The translations under genes and the position numbers were made by a program. Source: Daucus carota subsp. sativus (lineage: Eukaryota; Streptophyta; Magnoliopsida; Apiales; Apiaceae). From it: a stretch of DNA of 64,000 nucleotides. The DNA is taken from contig NC_030382.2 of the NCBI RefSeq assembly GCF_001625215.2, positions 49,193,364-49,257,363 of the forward strand, given 5' to 3'. The notes beneath the pieces were generated by a model. The model saw nothing but the letters and a program-made list of their open reading frames with translations. It did no database searches and was not told the DNA's origin. Shown one piece after another: positions 36,001 through 47,900 of this stretch; the first letter of the stretch is position 1; each line of letters starts with the position of its first letter.

Positions 36001-37698
36001 CTCCTTTAAATTGTCAAATCCGCTTCTGGCCCTCACATCATACCAAATTTGCTTAACAGAAACTAGAATGGGCCAATCTTTCTCTATTTCCTCAATCAAT
36101 TCAAGGAAGATCCAGTTCCCCCGAGGCTTCCAAAGTTCAGTTTGTTCATCCCAGTCCTGACTAATTCTCAAATTATCCTTGTGAGCTGCCATTTCATCAC
36201 CAATATCTGGAAAGAAAACATTCCGCTCTGCTGAACCATCTTGATGGTCTAAAATCACTCCTTCCCACCATGCATCCGAATAATACACATCAACACATTG
36301 TCCATAGTGGAGAAACCATATACTAAAATAACATGGAGGTGACAACGGCCGTATCCACCCACGATAATTAGACATTGATTTGTTGTTGATTTCAATGCCA
36401 TCAACGATAGAAGGAACCTCTATACGTTCAACAAGTTTGGTTGAACTGTATTCATCTAATAAAAGATGATCATACTGGACCCATCTAGCTGAACTTTCGG
36501 TAGCAATGACAGTTCCACTGTGCCATGAACCTAGAAATCCCTCGTCGGTACAGCTCCTGACCTTCATGAAAGTTCAAAAAGTATTTAGAGAACATACTAC
36601 ATTTAACTTGAGAAATAACAGTTCTGAAAAATATATATAAATGGGTTTTGATGCAAAAATTTCAGACTGCCAAAAAAAAAAGAGGTAAAATTAAAGAAAG
36701 CCCTCCAATCAAATCACTATAGAATCATTTTTTTTAACGTAGGAACCCGAAGCCGCTACCCTTTGGGTGCGCACGGGGTAAACTTAATTTCTAATCTGAT
36801 ACCCCCAGATTCATCATCAGGTTGCTACAACATGCATGTAGTCATAAATATACAGACTTAGAAACTATATAATCCAACAAAATGCATGTAAATTTTAAGC
36901 AAAATTGCAAGAGAAAGAGAAATTCTCAGCCAAAAACAAGAAGATAAATGAAAAATCTCAATAAAAAATATGAATATAGAAACCTAAAACCCTATACTCC
37001 ACGTAGATCATGTTATAGAAAGTCAGTACCTAAACTTACGAACCTCAAATTCATCATCGATTTGTTATGCATACTTGAAAACAAAATCATACAAGTACAG
37101 ACCTAAGCATTGAGAGACTAACGAGATGCATGTAAATAAAATCAAGATTACTCCTAAAAATATACTTTATCTTAAAACCCATTCACAGCCAGAACAAGGA
37201 GAGGACATAACAATAACAAGAAACAGAAAGGGTAAGAGAGAGATCACAATAAAAAATAGAAAAGGGCCAACTTAAATTATAAAAAGAAACTAAAAGGAAG
37301 CACTGCAACTACGTCAGAATATAAAAAGTCTTTACCAAAGCCATGAATACCAAATTGAACATAGAATTGTTACAACTTACAACATGCATACACAAAAACA
37401 CACTGTCATCATAAATAAACACGCCTCAGTATTGTATAACCATGCATTATGATGCGTAGATATTAAATCGAATTCAGATTTACCCTCTCCCTCTTGGGAA
37501 CAAGATGGGTCGAGAATTTCAGTGGTATACTCCAGATTCTCACGGGATGAAATTAATTATTAATTTCTGCAAATTGAGGGTTAAAAGAGATTAAATATGT
37601 ACCTCAACTTTCTGATGCTCTAAAAGCTTTCTTCGATTCACTGTTGTCATAGCTTCTCTTCTCCTTTGTTCATCTTCATCTTCAGGATCAAAAGCCAT
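30040..37698 (-). CDS. Agenet/PHD-finger/GNAT chromatin protein (IDM1-like)
   Basis: Exons on the minus strand: 37603-37698, 33772-36561, 33370-33499, 33179-33264, 32474-32718, 31705-31791, 31519-31618, 30811-31015, 30601-30724 and, less surely, 30040-30163. The model gives about 1328 residues. The N-terminus is acidic then basic. An Agenet/Tudor-like region follows (about 35-170), then three repeats of a roughly 110-residue module containing W-K-x-x-Y and RYI (about 410-720). Next comes a Jas/TDBD-like Cys patch, a PHD finger (ICSVC...CDGC...HTRC...CPSC, about 934-974), a second Cys-rich finger and a GNAT domain with RRRGMC. The family includes IDM1, a histone H3 acetyltransferase of active DNA demethylation. 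A 133-bp duplication affects the PHD exon-intron junction. The C-terminal end is uncertain. Confidence 0.85.
33591..33856. repeat. Perfect 133-bp tandem duplication across an exon end
   Basis: Bases 33591-33723 and 33724-33856 are identical. The unit contains the last 85 bases of the PHD-finger exon, its GT donor, and the first part of the intron of the PHD/GNAT gene. The second set of exon sequence and donor thus lies inside the intron. Confidence 0.95.
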
Positions 37699-38071
37699 TA
37701 ATATTGTTTCTGTGAATTTTTCCTGAAAGAGTAAGAGAAGGGCTTATTACCATGTATTATATTTATGAAGGCTTAAACCCTGTGAAAGTGAGAGGTGTAA
37801 AAGTACTTATTTTAGAAGATCTACAAAAGTGATCACTTCACCTGAGTTATTAAATACTGCCTATGCGGCTAACCCTGTTTCTAGGGGTTAATTGCTTTTT
37901 TTTTTAAAATTTGATTTGAGTTTTTTTTTTGAAGTAGTTAATCTTTAATTATACCCCTAGTTTATTACAAAATATTTTCATATTAGTTAACAGCTATCCC
38001 TTAAATTATATGAACATAGGGATCTGATATTCAATAAAAAAGAAATTTATTATTATTATTATTATTATTTA

Positions 38072-38323
38072 CTCCATCTGTCCCAAATATTTGTAATACA
38101 ACCGCGGCTAATGTAGTAATGTGACTTGTCCCGGATATAATAGTGATTTTTGAATTTTATATTAAGTGTAAAAAAATACTCATATATTTTAATTTTCAAT
38201 TTTTTCTAATACCAAAATTTATATTTTAATTTAAAAATAAAATTTAAAATAATATGTACAAAATATATTTTTTTTCGTCTGCAAAACAGTCAAAGATCGA
38301 TTATTATTTTGAGACATAGAAAG
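38072..38323. mobile_element. Degenerate Stowaway-like MITE
   Basis: The left end CTCCATCTGTCCC and right end GAGACATAGAAAG are inverse repeats with changes. TA flanks both sides (38070-38071 and 38324-38325). Confidence 0.6.
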
Positions 38324-39155
38324 TAACATAATCTGATTTATTATTAAAATAATAAAGTAATTTAATAAAATCATTAAGGAATCTAAAAAAATTGCTATGA
38401 ATACATATGAAAAATTAACAAAAAGTGTTACAATTTTATCAAAAAAACAAAAAGTTCTACAAAATATAATACAATGCTAGTGCTGTACATGAGTTAAGCA
38501 TGAACATACAAACCACTATAGATATCCATGACCATGTCAAAGGAAAAAAATTATTTGACTGGCAAATGTAGCAGTAACCAAATGTTTTGTATATCTCCAT
38601 GCAAATATTTGTCCGCAGCAAGCTCTATGTAATTAGAACGGTCCGATTTAATTTTATCGTCTGCTCACTTCCTGATTTCTATGCGTTTCAAAGTTTACCA
38701 CGTACTCAAAGACTCAATACGTGGCTTGCATGCAATAACGATTTAAATTAACAGGAGTACACCAGATGGGAAAGAAAGTCTATGACATCTTGTGATCCAC
38801 GGACACTTGTTTTATAAAGTCGATTGCCTTTTTGATATATAATTATAAATTCTAATTATAAAAAATTATTACTGCCTTTATAATATTTTTTATAAATTTT
38901 AATTGTAAAAAATTATTATTACCTTTTATAAATATTTTTGATATATAATTATAAATTTTATTCAGCCTAATTGATTTCTTTCATGTGTAGTTGATTTGTT
39001 TAGGGTCTATAATTGAGCTCATTCAACAAAACATTGGACCCTATGGTACCCATCAATAATCATCACAGTGCTAATCAATAATCATTATAGCATGAACATT
39101 AATTTACCAGATCCTATTGTCTATAAGTAGGAGAAATATGGCCCGGTGATTTTTG

Positions 39156-39636
39156 TTCCTCCCTCTATCCTAAATTAGATGAGCTAGTTGACTTTGGACA
39201 CGTAACTTAAGATGCATTGACCGTCTAGTTCCGAAATTAGTTTTTTTAATTTTTCTTTTGCAAACGAAAATTTCAACCGTTTGGGTGAGCTTAAAATAAG
39301 TGTTTTTTGCTTAAAATAAAAAAGTGAAGTAGGATGCAGAAGCAAGTTAAGACTTATAAGTGATTAAACTGTTTGGGAAATAAGCAGAAGTCCTGAAACA
39401 AAAACTAGTAATCATAACTTCTTTTAAGTGCTTCTTATTTTTTGCACAAACGGTACAAATAAGTGCTTATAACTTATAAACCCGGAAGTCAGCTTATTGT
39501 GGTCAGCCAAACACCACCCATATTTAAATTTTTATTTACAAAAATAAAATTTTAAAAATAAGTAGCTATGCAGTCAATGGACCTTAAAGTGAGTGACCGA
39601 AGTTAACGAAATCAATCTAATTTGGGATGGAGGGAC
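39156..39636. mobile_element. Stowaway-like MITE interrupted by another element
   Basis: Arms beginning TCCTCCCTCTATCC and ending GGGATGGAGGGAC are complementary over about 110 bases each. The right flank is TA. The centre (39277-39515) is a different, hAT-like sequence. Confidence 0.6.
39277..39515. mobile_element. hAT-like MITE nested in a Stowaway
   Basis: The left end CCGTTTGGGTGAGCTTA and right end TCAGCCAAACACC are imperfect inverse repeats. The interior shares text such as GACTTATAAGTGATTAAA with 53040-53178, so it is a repeated family. I cannot see a clean 8-bp target duplication. Confidence 0.5.
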
Positions 39637-39969
39637 TACAACAATGAGTTGAATTTCTGAAGCCATGCCAACTATGCATCCCAAGAATAATTGTGGGAGT
39701 CCATGATAAACAACTAACTGCCAAAAGTTCCAAATTGATAGTATTCATTTCAATCCACCAATCTTTGCAATACTTTTAAGAGCACTTTGATGATGCATCT
39801 TATATTGCCTTGTGAAGTTAACCATAGCCAGTGCTGCAAGTTATTTGTGTGTTTGGAAGAAGACTAGTAAAACAAACTAAAATTAATATCAGCTCCCATT
39901 GTAAGTTGCAAGAAAGATTTGATTTACAATTTAAGAGTACAGTTCTATCTTTGGGCTGTCACGCGTGAT

Positions 39970-42153
39970 TTATCCGCGTCTTCTAAATCTCTGGAGTCCA
40001 ACTTTGTAGCCAACAGTTTTGAGGTCTTCTTGAACTTGAGCTCGGAAATCAGAATAAGAAAAGGGCATATAACTCGGGCTCTGGATTAATGTATCATCTT
40101 CTGGGAATACAAAGTAGCCCATTGATAGTCGTTCTCTGTATCTGTTCAACTTCACTCTGTGTTTCACACTCTTGTACTTGTCATCACTTATGGCCTGCTC
40201 AACATACACCAAGTCAAATAATGCATCATGACTATATAAATCTAGTTCGTCACATTAACAAAAGCACATGAGCTAAATCTTATTTTCAAGTAATGTTACA
40301 GGTTTTGATGCGTGTGTTCTACAGGAGGCAGAGGCGGGGTTTGAATTTATTGATTGTATGTCCGATGGGACAAATGTAACATTTAAGGGAGCAGAGATTA
40401 GAAATACCTGCATCATATCACCAAGATTGACAATGAGAGTGTTGGGAACAGGATGAACATGATGCCAATGACCATGTCTATAGAATTCAAGGCCACCAAC
40501 TAAATCTTGATTCAATATTGAAATGATTGAGCTATCCGTGTGGACATCCATGCCCCATGATGTTTCATTGGGTTGCACCAATGCAGGGTATCTATAGACA
40601 CGTATGAAGCCCGTTGATAGCGAAAGGTAAGATGAACATCTTCTGGAATCATCCAGCTTCCCCTGATCTAGCCTATCTGTAATTGCTTTATAAATCGCTT
40701 CTGCAAGTCTGGACTGGTGACTCCCGTATTCTTGAATCAAATATCTATGAACACAGAGACATAAACACATGCAATTCATTTCATGTCACTACATGACAAA
40801 CGTAACAAACTACCACTTGCTCATACTGCACACACAGTTTGGTGTTTTTATTCGACTTTGAACACATTCGCAAACATACAGGCTATCAGCACATGTTGCC
40901 TGGAACTATATTAAGGTCTTCCAAAAAATCCGATTTGAATGTAAATAATCTGAGAGATATAATTCTGACTTTGTAATTGGCAGACAGGAATAAAATTTCC
41001 AGGGAGGCAAGGCAATATCAGATTGTCACTGCATCATATAGTGACATTTAATCCCAGTCTTTCCTCTGGCTAAATATCAAGGCAAGTAGTTTTTACCACA
41101 GTGATTACATGCTCCATTAGCAGCCACGCAATAATGCTTATCTATAATGCGAGCTCACGTGGCTAGTTATAATAAGTTAAAAACATATCGTCATTACCTT
41201 AACCAAAGATCAATAAGCAAACAAAAAGAACAATAAAGTAACAGAGATCCAACGACCCCTCAATTATTGTTGGAAATAGTTACCTTTTGGTTGAGTGATA
41301 TGAACTCAAATATATCTCCTACTAATAATCCACCGTTACTGATTTAGTATGTACTTAATGAACGGAGTATCTGATTTCACAAACTCCGTTCATGTTTATG
41401 ACATCACTTTGGACAAAATGTCCTCTGGATCTTCAGACCAGACCAGAGTGAGATTCTTTTATTTGAAGTTAAATGAAGACTCCCAGTCATGTAACCATGC
41501 CTTGCACGTACAAGGCACCATGTGTATTGTTTTTTAGTGGCACTTACAGTGATACTCTACTGATACTCGAAAGCCAATCTCTTGTTATACATAAAGCTAT
41601 AATGCTAATGCTAGGTTACCACAAAAGGATTCAAATTCATGTGCCAAGCTACAAAAGAGAGAAAAAAGAAGATGTACCTCAAAGAAGTAGACAGTGGATC
41701 ATCATCCTTGTCCTCTTTATAGGCATGAGAACGCGACGAAAGTTGAGAAAGAGGAACATTGAAGCCTTCCATCCAGTTAACATTCTGCGGTTTCTGCAAA
41801 GCCAGGCCGTTTGAGTTAAGGGCAGGAGTGCCCCAGAAATATGTTACAGGAGTACTGCTAAATAGTCTCTGTTTAGTTTCAAAGCTAAAATTGAACACTT
41901 TTTTAGAAATATCATCAAGTTGGCTCAAGAGACTAGCTGGAATCCCATGGTTAACCAAACGAAACACTCCCCATTCCGCGCAAGCTTCATGTAGCTGCTC
42001 TTGATCAATGCATTGGAAATCTATAACAGGAAGAGTGTCTGAACCAATCAGAGCTTGATCATTACAAACATCTTCTTTTGGCTCAGGGCATAAGGGGTTT
42101 TTGGGCTGGCGAAATATGGGAGGATAGGATTCAGAGAAATACAAGGGAGACAT
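39970..42153 (-). CDS. 2-oxoglutarate/Fe(II) dioxygenase, GA2ox8-like
   Basis: Three exons on the minus strand (41678-42153, 40408-40744, 39970-40194) give 345 residues. The N-terminal DIOX_N domain has LPVIDF and WGVFRLVNHGIP. The jelly-roll core has the iron ligands HTD and a later H in VKHRV, and an R-x-S-type 2-oxoglutarate site in RERLSMGYF. The motifs YFWGTP, NWMEGFNVP and the C-terminal QVQEDLKTVGYKVGL match the gibberellin 2-oxidase 7/8 (C20-GA) clade and related GA-oxidase-like proteins. If it acts as GA2ox, it would inactivate gibberellin precursors. Substrate is an inference from similarity. Exons are intact with GT-AG borders. Confidence 0.88.
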
Positions 42154-43180
42154 GGTCTTGATTTAGCAAGGAACAAAGAGTAGACTTGGTACTATTATAA
42201 GTTGTTTGTGCAAGGGGAGAGTGACAAACTGATAGGTTGGTTTTTGTTTTAATGTCTGTTTGTTTCTCTATGGAATATTTGTAGGTTAATACAGAATAGT
42301 GGACCACCTCTCTGTCTAAATCTCTCGTTACGTCCATATTCGAATCTCGGTAATCAAATTTGGCACCTCTTAAGACTGTCAATGGACATTGTCTAGAAAA
42401 AAAATAGAAAATGGGTGCATGTATATCATTGCTAAATTACACACTTGCATAAGATTAACAAATGACGAGTAAAGAATCTGTCTCGCAATAAAAAATATTC
42501 GCTAAACAATGCATCACCCCTATTCTTATTCTTCTAACTCTCGAGTAGTCGAGTGAAATTTCTAGAAAACGCAACATTCTTTGCATGCCACAAATATGAA
42601 AACCGTTAAGTAATGAGCACCTTTGCCACACATGTACCCCAAAATTTGGAAATTTGTAAAATTTTCCGTACTTTCAATTTGATTTTCAAAAATACCGGTA
42701 AGTGTCAAAATATACAAAATTAAAATAATATTATATTTTAAAAAAAATTTATTCAAATATTTTATTTGTGAAAAAAGTAATTTTAATTTGAATTTCTTCC
42801 CACAATTACAAATATTAATTGATAATATATTCATTGTTAAAGTCAATCTTAAGCCAATTTTTTGACCACTTTTAATCAGTGTGGAAAACACGGACAAGAT
42901 TTAACCAGCGTGCAAATATTAAATATTAATAGATTAATTAATATAAATATATTAATAATTAAAAATTTAATTAATTTGATGAGTTATGAAATAATAAAAA
43001 ATTATTGAAATTAATTCTCAATTTTCAAAACAATATTTTTAATATAACAATTTGCTAAATTTTTATTTTACTATTCAAATCATATTTAAAAATTCGGCAA
43101 ATAAAATATTTCAGGACTCCAAAAGAAAAACAAAACCCAAAGCTTGCAGCTAACCGCCTTGGAGAAAAAGAACGAAAAAT
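42154..43180. promoter_or_regulatory. Divergent intergenic region, dioxygenase / PHF5A
   Basis: AT-rich spacer between the divergently transcribed dioxygenase gene and the first PHF5A leader exon. It must hold promoters of both. I see no clear element and no gene. Confidence 0.3.
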
Positions 43181-45230
43181 ATACTCTTTTGCGTGTCCGC
43201 TCTCTGTTTTTCATCCCCGACGCCCTATTCTCAATCAAAGGTTAGTTAGTTTCTGCTTTGCTTTGAACTTCAATTAGAACCAATACTAGTTTGATGCTTC
43301 TGTGTTATGTAATTAAGTGTTTTTGTCTTAATTTGAATTGTTAATAACTTGATATCCTGCGATTTGTTTTTATCTATGTTATGCGATTTGTTTACGCCGT
43401 AACATCCGCGTCTATCAGATAAAAGGGTATTTGTGGTTTTTGTAATCTCAGTTGTGGGGTGGAGATGTTATATAAGTTGTTGCTAATTTCACAACTTGTT
43501 TTTTTGTTTTCCAAAAGTTTAGGGTTTGATATTCGTGTTTTTTGATATAGAGGGTTTGTAATTTGTCAATTTATGATTGGAGATACTTGTGAACTATGTT
43601 GCTCCTATTTTGTTAGTTGGTTAATGTATGAGCTTTTGTGATGATAAAATGCCCCAGATAAATAGGTAGGTTATTTCCGCAATTAGTTGCAACTTGCTTT
43701 GTTAGCATAGTGTTTATGAGATCATTATGCTTCTTGGATCAGTAATCAAATAGTGAACTTGTTTTTATGAAATGTTAGGGCTTGATATCGGGTTTTTAAA
43801 TGTAGGTTTGTTATCTTACTGATGGATAACTGTAGACACGTGCGAGGAAGGTTAGTTCCTATAATACATATGTTTTGAATTGTGATGATGACATACTGTA
43901 CTGAAACAAGATCCGTTATTCGTAATCAGTTGCAAATTGCTCTTCTTCTATCTTTCTTTTTGCAGTTTAATTGCGGTAATACGAGCTCATTATGCTTATT
44001 GGATTATTATTTAAAAGTGGAATTTCATGTTCTACCTTGATATGGAATATATTTATGTATGATGTCAATATGGCTCTGGTTTCTTGAAGTAGCCGACTAT
44101 GACTCCAATCGGAACACATTGACCCATTAAAGATCATATATGAGATCAAATTAAGACGCAAAAATAGAAAAACGTGTGAAAAAGGACACACACACACACA
44201 ACCACACATATAAACTTTCTACTTCTGAAATATATGGTGTAGCTACAAGTCTATAGCAATTGCCTTCGAATATGCATAATGCATTTATGAGGACGTGATT
44301 ATGCATTTTCTCTAAGTTTTGTATCAACATTAATAACTTATAGGCTTTATGTCTTATAGGAAGAAGGAAAGAAGGGGGATTCATTTTAACCCTGTCACGG
44401 TTTGCATTCATTACCATCCTTATATTCTTGTATTGGGTCTATCATATAAGTTTAGTCACTGCTCACTAGCAGTGGTGTGTCTCGGATTTGAGCTCTGTTG
44501 TGCGCAAAGATATGATATTCCAAGAAATTTTGGTTATTGTTTTACTTATCTTTAAAATACATCTAATATATATTGTTAAATTATACTGTAGACTATACCA
44601 AACTATGATTACAATACAAAAAGTACAAATATTTGATAACATTTTGTAGTTCTAAACTCACAAAATAGAAAGGAATTAAAAAGAAGATATGAATAATCAA
44701 GTAAAGTACATTTCGTAAGATGGAAAGAAATAAAATGGGTTGAGAAAAGTGGCAGGAAACTAGAGTTGTAAACTATTACTTAACTTGAACAAATAAGCTT
44801 TATCTCTTGTTTATACTCTTTGTATTCAGACCGTATGGACAAATTTATACCACATTAGATGAGCAATTTAGTAGTATTATACAAAAAGTCTGGGTACTCG
44901 GCGGAACCGTATGCATCTGCCACTGCCCACAAGAGCACCACAAGAGCTGATGTTGACTGCTTGACTCTCTTTTCTTTTATTCTGCTTGTCTAGCATTATT
45001 ATTTTGCAGCTTTCCCCTTCTATCTTTTGTTTGAAAACTTTAATGAACTAGATTATGTGCATCAATTCTTCATTGTTGAATGTGGCAAGTAATCAAGGAT
45101 TCGAGGTTTAGCTAAATTGTTCCCTGCAGTTCAAATATTTAACTCTGTAAACATCCTTGATTTTTTTCTCTCAACTGTTCAGGTTTGCTACTTGGGAGTT
45201 ATTTTTTGAAGACATCTTGTTGCAAGAAGT

Positions 45231-45563
45231 ATGGCCAAACATCATCCTGATTTAGTTATGTGTCGCAAGCAGCCAGGCATTGCTATTGGCCGACTTTGTG
45301 AAAAAGATGATGGTAAGTGTGTAATATGTGATTCGTATGTGCGTCCATGCACACTTGTGCGGGTCTGCGATGAATGCAACTATGGGTCCTTCCAAGGTCG
45401 ATGTGTTATCTGTGGCGGAGTTGGAATTTCTGATGCATATTACTGCAAGGAATGTACGCAGCAAGAGAAAGATCGGGATGGGTGTCCTAAGATTGTGAAT
45501 TTGGGGAGTGCAAAGACAGATCTTTTCTATGAAAGAAAAAAATATGGTTTCAAAAAAAGATGA
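45231..45563 (+). CDS. PHF5A: PHF5A / SF3b14b splicing factor, copy 1 (Cys26 lost)
   Basis: A single coding exon of 110 residues, the exact family length, runs from MAKHHPDL to YGFKKR. A leader exon (about 43190-43240, donor at 43241) and an acceptor at 45181-45182 imply a roughly 1.9-kb 5'UTR intron. PHF5A (yeast Rds3) is a subunit of the U2 snRNP SF3b complex and helps bind the branch-point adenosine. It folds as a three-zinc knot made of conserved Cys pairs. Here the invariant CEKCDGKC reads CEKDDGKC, so Cys26, a zinc ligand, is Asp. The rest is nearly identical to copy 2, apart from V9/I9 and I/V after GKCV. Impaired or altered function is an inference. Confidence 0.93.
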   Translation: MAKHHPDLVMCRKQPGIAIGRLCEKDDGKCVICDSYVRPCTLVRVCDECNYGSFQGRCVICGGVGISDAYYCKECTQQEKDRDGCPKIVNLGSAKTDLFYERKKYGFKKR

Positions 45564-46370
45564 TAAAGTAATCGGGCAATTGTATGCCAAAGTCTCTGTT
45601 CCGAATATTTCGTGCTTCCCAAATATAGCATTTGGTCATTTCAATGCTTGTAATCAATATGTTTTGCTTTAATATTTGTGTTACTGTCTACATTAAAGAT
45701 TTGAGTCTTAATTGTGGTTTATGGTTTTAAGCCATGATCTATACTCTATAGTCTATACAGCAATGTTATCTGAAGTACTGTAAGTATGTTCCTTCTGCGG
45801 CATTAATTTTTCATTGAAATAGTTATTTGCTCCTCAGCGTTCGTCTGGAAGGAAAATATATTCACAATGTTTTTGTTTTTTCTAAACATATTTTTATATA
45901 CACTTCCTGTTTATTTTCCGAAGATGGAAATTTGTGTTCTAAAGATATGAGGAATACTGTGATATCTAAATCGCGGTAAATGTATACAGTAAGACAAATA
46001 ATTGAGTATATTTTATCTTATATTCTTTATTTTTTCTGGAAAATACCACAAAATATATTTTTCTGGAAAATACCACAAAATATATATAATATATAATTTT
46101 TTTGCATAACCTCAATATATAACAAAAATAACTGAAGTTCAACCATTTAACCAAAATCAAACTAAACTATATAACCTTAAAGATGTATTCGATTGAGATT
46201 TTAAATAATTTTATTTATATTTATTTACGAAATCTGAAGATATTCGAGAATGTTTAAAAACTCATTGATAAAAAATTATTCATTAAAATCCTAATCCTAA
46301 TTGTATACTTAATGGGCTCAAGCCCGTGCTAAAGCCCAGATTCTTAACCGACCGCCATACGATCAATATT
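45564..46370. other. Spacer between PHF5A copies
   Basis: Contains the 3' untranslated region of copy 1 and AT-rich sequence. A 27-bp unit (TTTTCTGGAAAATACCACAA...) is repeated twice at about 46030-46085. No other gene is seen. Confidence 0.4.
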
Positions 46371-47567
46371 ACTTCGTTCTACGGCCTGCCTGCCTGCCCT
46401 TCTATCGTGCCTGCTCTCTCTCTCTCTCTCTCTCTCTGGCTCAGGTGTGTGTATTTTCTTCTCAAACTTCAATTCTGTTTACGCACTAATAATTCATCTC
46501 GTTTTAGCTTTTTATTTAAATTAATTACTAGTCTTGCGATTAAGTTTGGCTACAATTATTGGCGGTGTTTTAAATTTTAGGGTTTAATATTAGGGTTTAT
46601 TAATGCAGGTTTAGCTTTCAATGAGTGATATATGCGCATACTTGTGAAGAAGATTACTTGCTTTAGTATGTGTTTTGTATTATGAATTCATCATATACAG
46701 TAGAAAAATCAGAGCGGTTAGTTTTGTAATTATGAGCTCAATTTGCTTCTTTGATGACTAATTGGGTTTGCTAACTTAATATTGATTTTAGCCTTTGGGA
46801 CGAATGTGAGCAATTACTTAAACAGAGTAGTATTTATTTTTTGTGAACGTGTGTTTGATAGATATTCCTTATTGTTTGATAACTATTGTTTGTTTTTTGT
46901 GAATATGTGTTAGGAGATTCATTACTTCTACATATATTAATATTTTGATGATGCTTATTATCGGAGCTCTTAAAGTTCAGTTGTTTATTGTTCATTGAGA
47001 CTCGTATTCTATAGGCACTTCTTACTTTTGAATTCTACAAGTACAATGTATCTGTAGTGTTGGACTATTATGCATTTGTTGGTGTTGTGTACTTGTGTTT
47101 TATTTGTATCGTACTATTAGTAGTGGACGGTCTGATTGGATTTCATTAGATACAGTTTGATTCATTTAATTGTAGGACATTAATAACTATAATTACCATC
47201 CTTATGTTCTCGTATTGTTTCCTGCATATATAAGTTGAAAGTCATTGAGTCTGATGCTGACTTGTCCCCTCTATATGGCTTCTCAGCATTAGGATTTATT
47301 TGCTTAAATCTTAGCTTCCGTAACTTTGTTTAAGGCATGGCTGTTTTACAAGAAAGAATACTTAATGTTGTAACTTTTACGTTTTACCCCTCATGTCTTT
47401 TGTTTGGAAAGATAAATAAACTGAATGAGATGTTTAAGCTTCCCTATTACGTTATTTGGCAAGCAATTAAGAAAGTCAGATTTTATATTTTGTCGTCCCT
47501 GATTGTTCGTCGTGACTTTGCAGGTTGCCACTTGATTATTTTCTGAAGAGATCTTTTTGCGTGAAGA

Positions 47568-47900
47568 ATGGCCAAGCATCACCCCGATTTGATAATGTGT
47601 CGAAAGCAGCCGGGTATTGCTATTGGACGACTTTGTGAAAAATGTGATGGAAAGTGTGTAGTATGTGATTCATATGTTCGTCCATGCACACTTGTGAGGG
47701 TCTGTGATGAATGCAACTATGGGTCCTTCCAAGGTCGATGTGTTATCTGTGGTGGAGTTGGAATTTCTGATGCATATTACTGCAAGGAATGTACTCAGCA
47801 AGAGAAAGATCGGGATGGGTGTCCCAAGATAGTGAATTTGGGAAGCGCAAAAACAGATCTTTTCTACGAACGGAAAAAATATGGTTTTAAAAAGCGATGA
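47568..47900 (+). CDS. PHF5A: PHF5A / SF3b14b splicing factor, copy 2 (canonical)
   Basis: A single coding exon of 110 residues with all family cysteines, including CEKCDGKC. The 5' leader exon lies near 46370-46444 and contains a CT run (about 46412-46437) followed by CTCAG and a GT donor. The acceptor at 47522-47523 closes a 1.08-kb leader intron, paralleling copy 1. This gene is the likely provider of normal SF3b function. The coding sequences of the two copies are near-identical in protein but differ at many third positions, so the duplication is not very recent or codons have been under strong selection. Confidence 0.96.
   Translation: MAKHHPDLIMCRKQPGIAIGRLCEKCDGKCVVCDSYVRPCTLVRVCDECNYGSFQGRCVICGGVGISDAYYCKECTQQEKDRDGCPKIVNLGSAKTDLFYERKKYGFKKR

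Larger units (their letters stand above)
37699..39969. other. Intergenic with worn MITEs
   Basis: The upstream flank of the PHD/GNAT gene and the downstream flank of the dioxygenase gene. No gene is seen. An ATT microsatellite at about 38048-38068 precedes a Stowaway-like element, and a second Stowaway-like element contains an hAT-like element. Confidence 0.45.

Noticed and set aside
36735-36795. SINE or tRNA-like fragment in intron 1 of the PHD/GNAT gene
   Set aside because: GGGTAGCGGCTTCGGGTTCC on the minus strand resembles a B-box region, but no A box, tail or target duplication was found.
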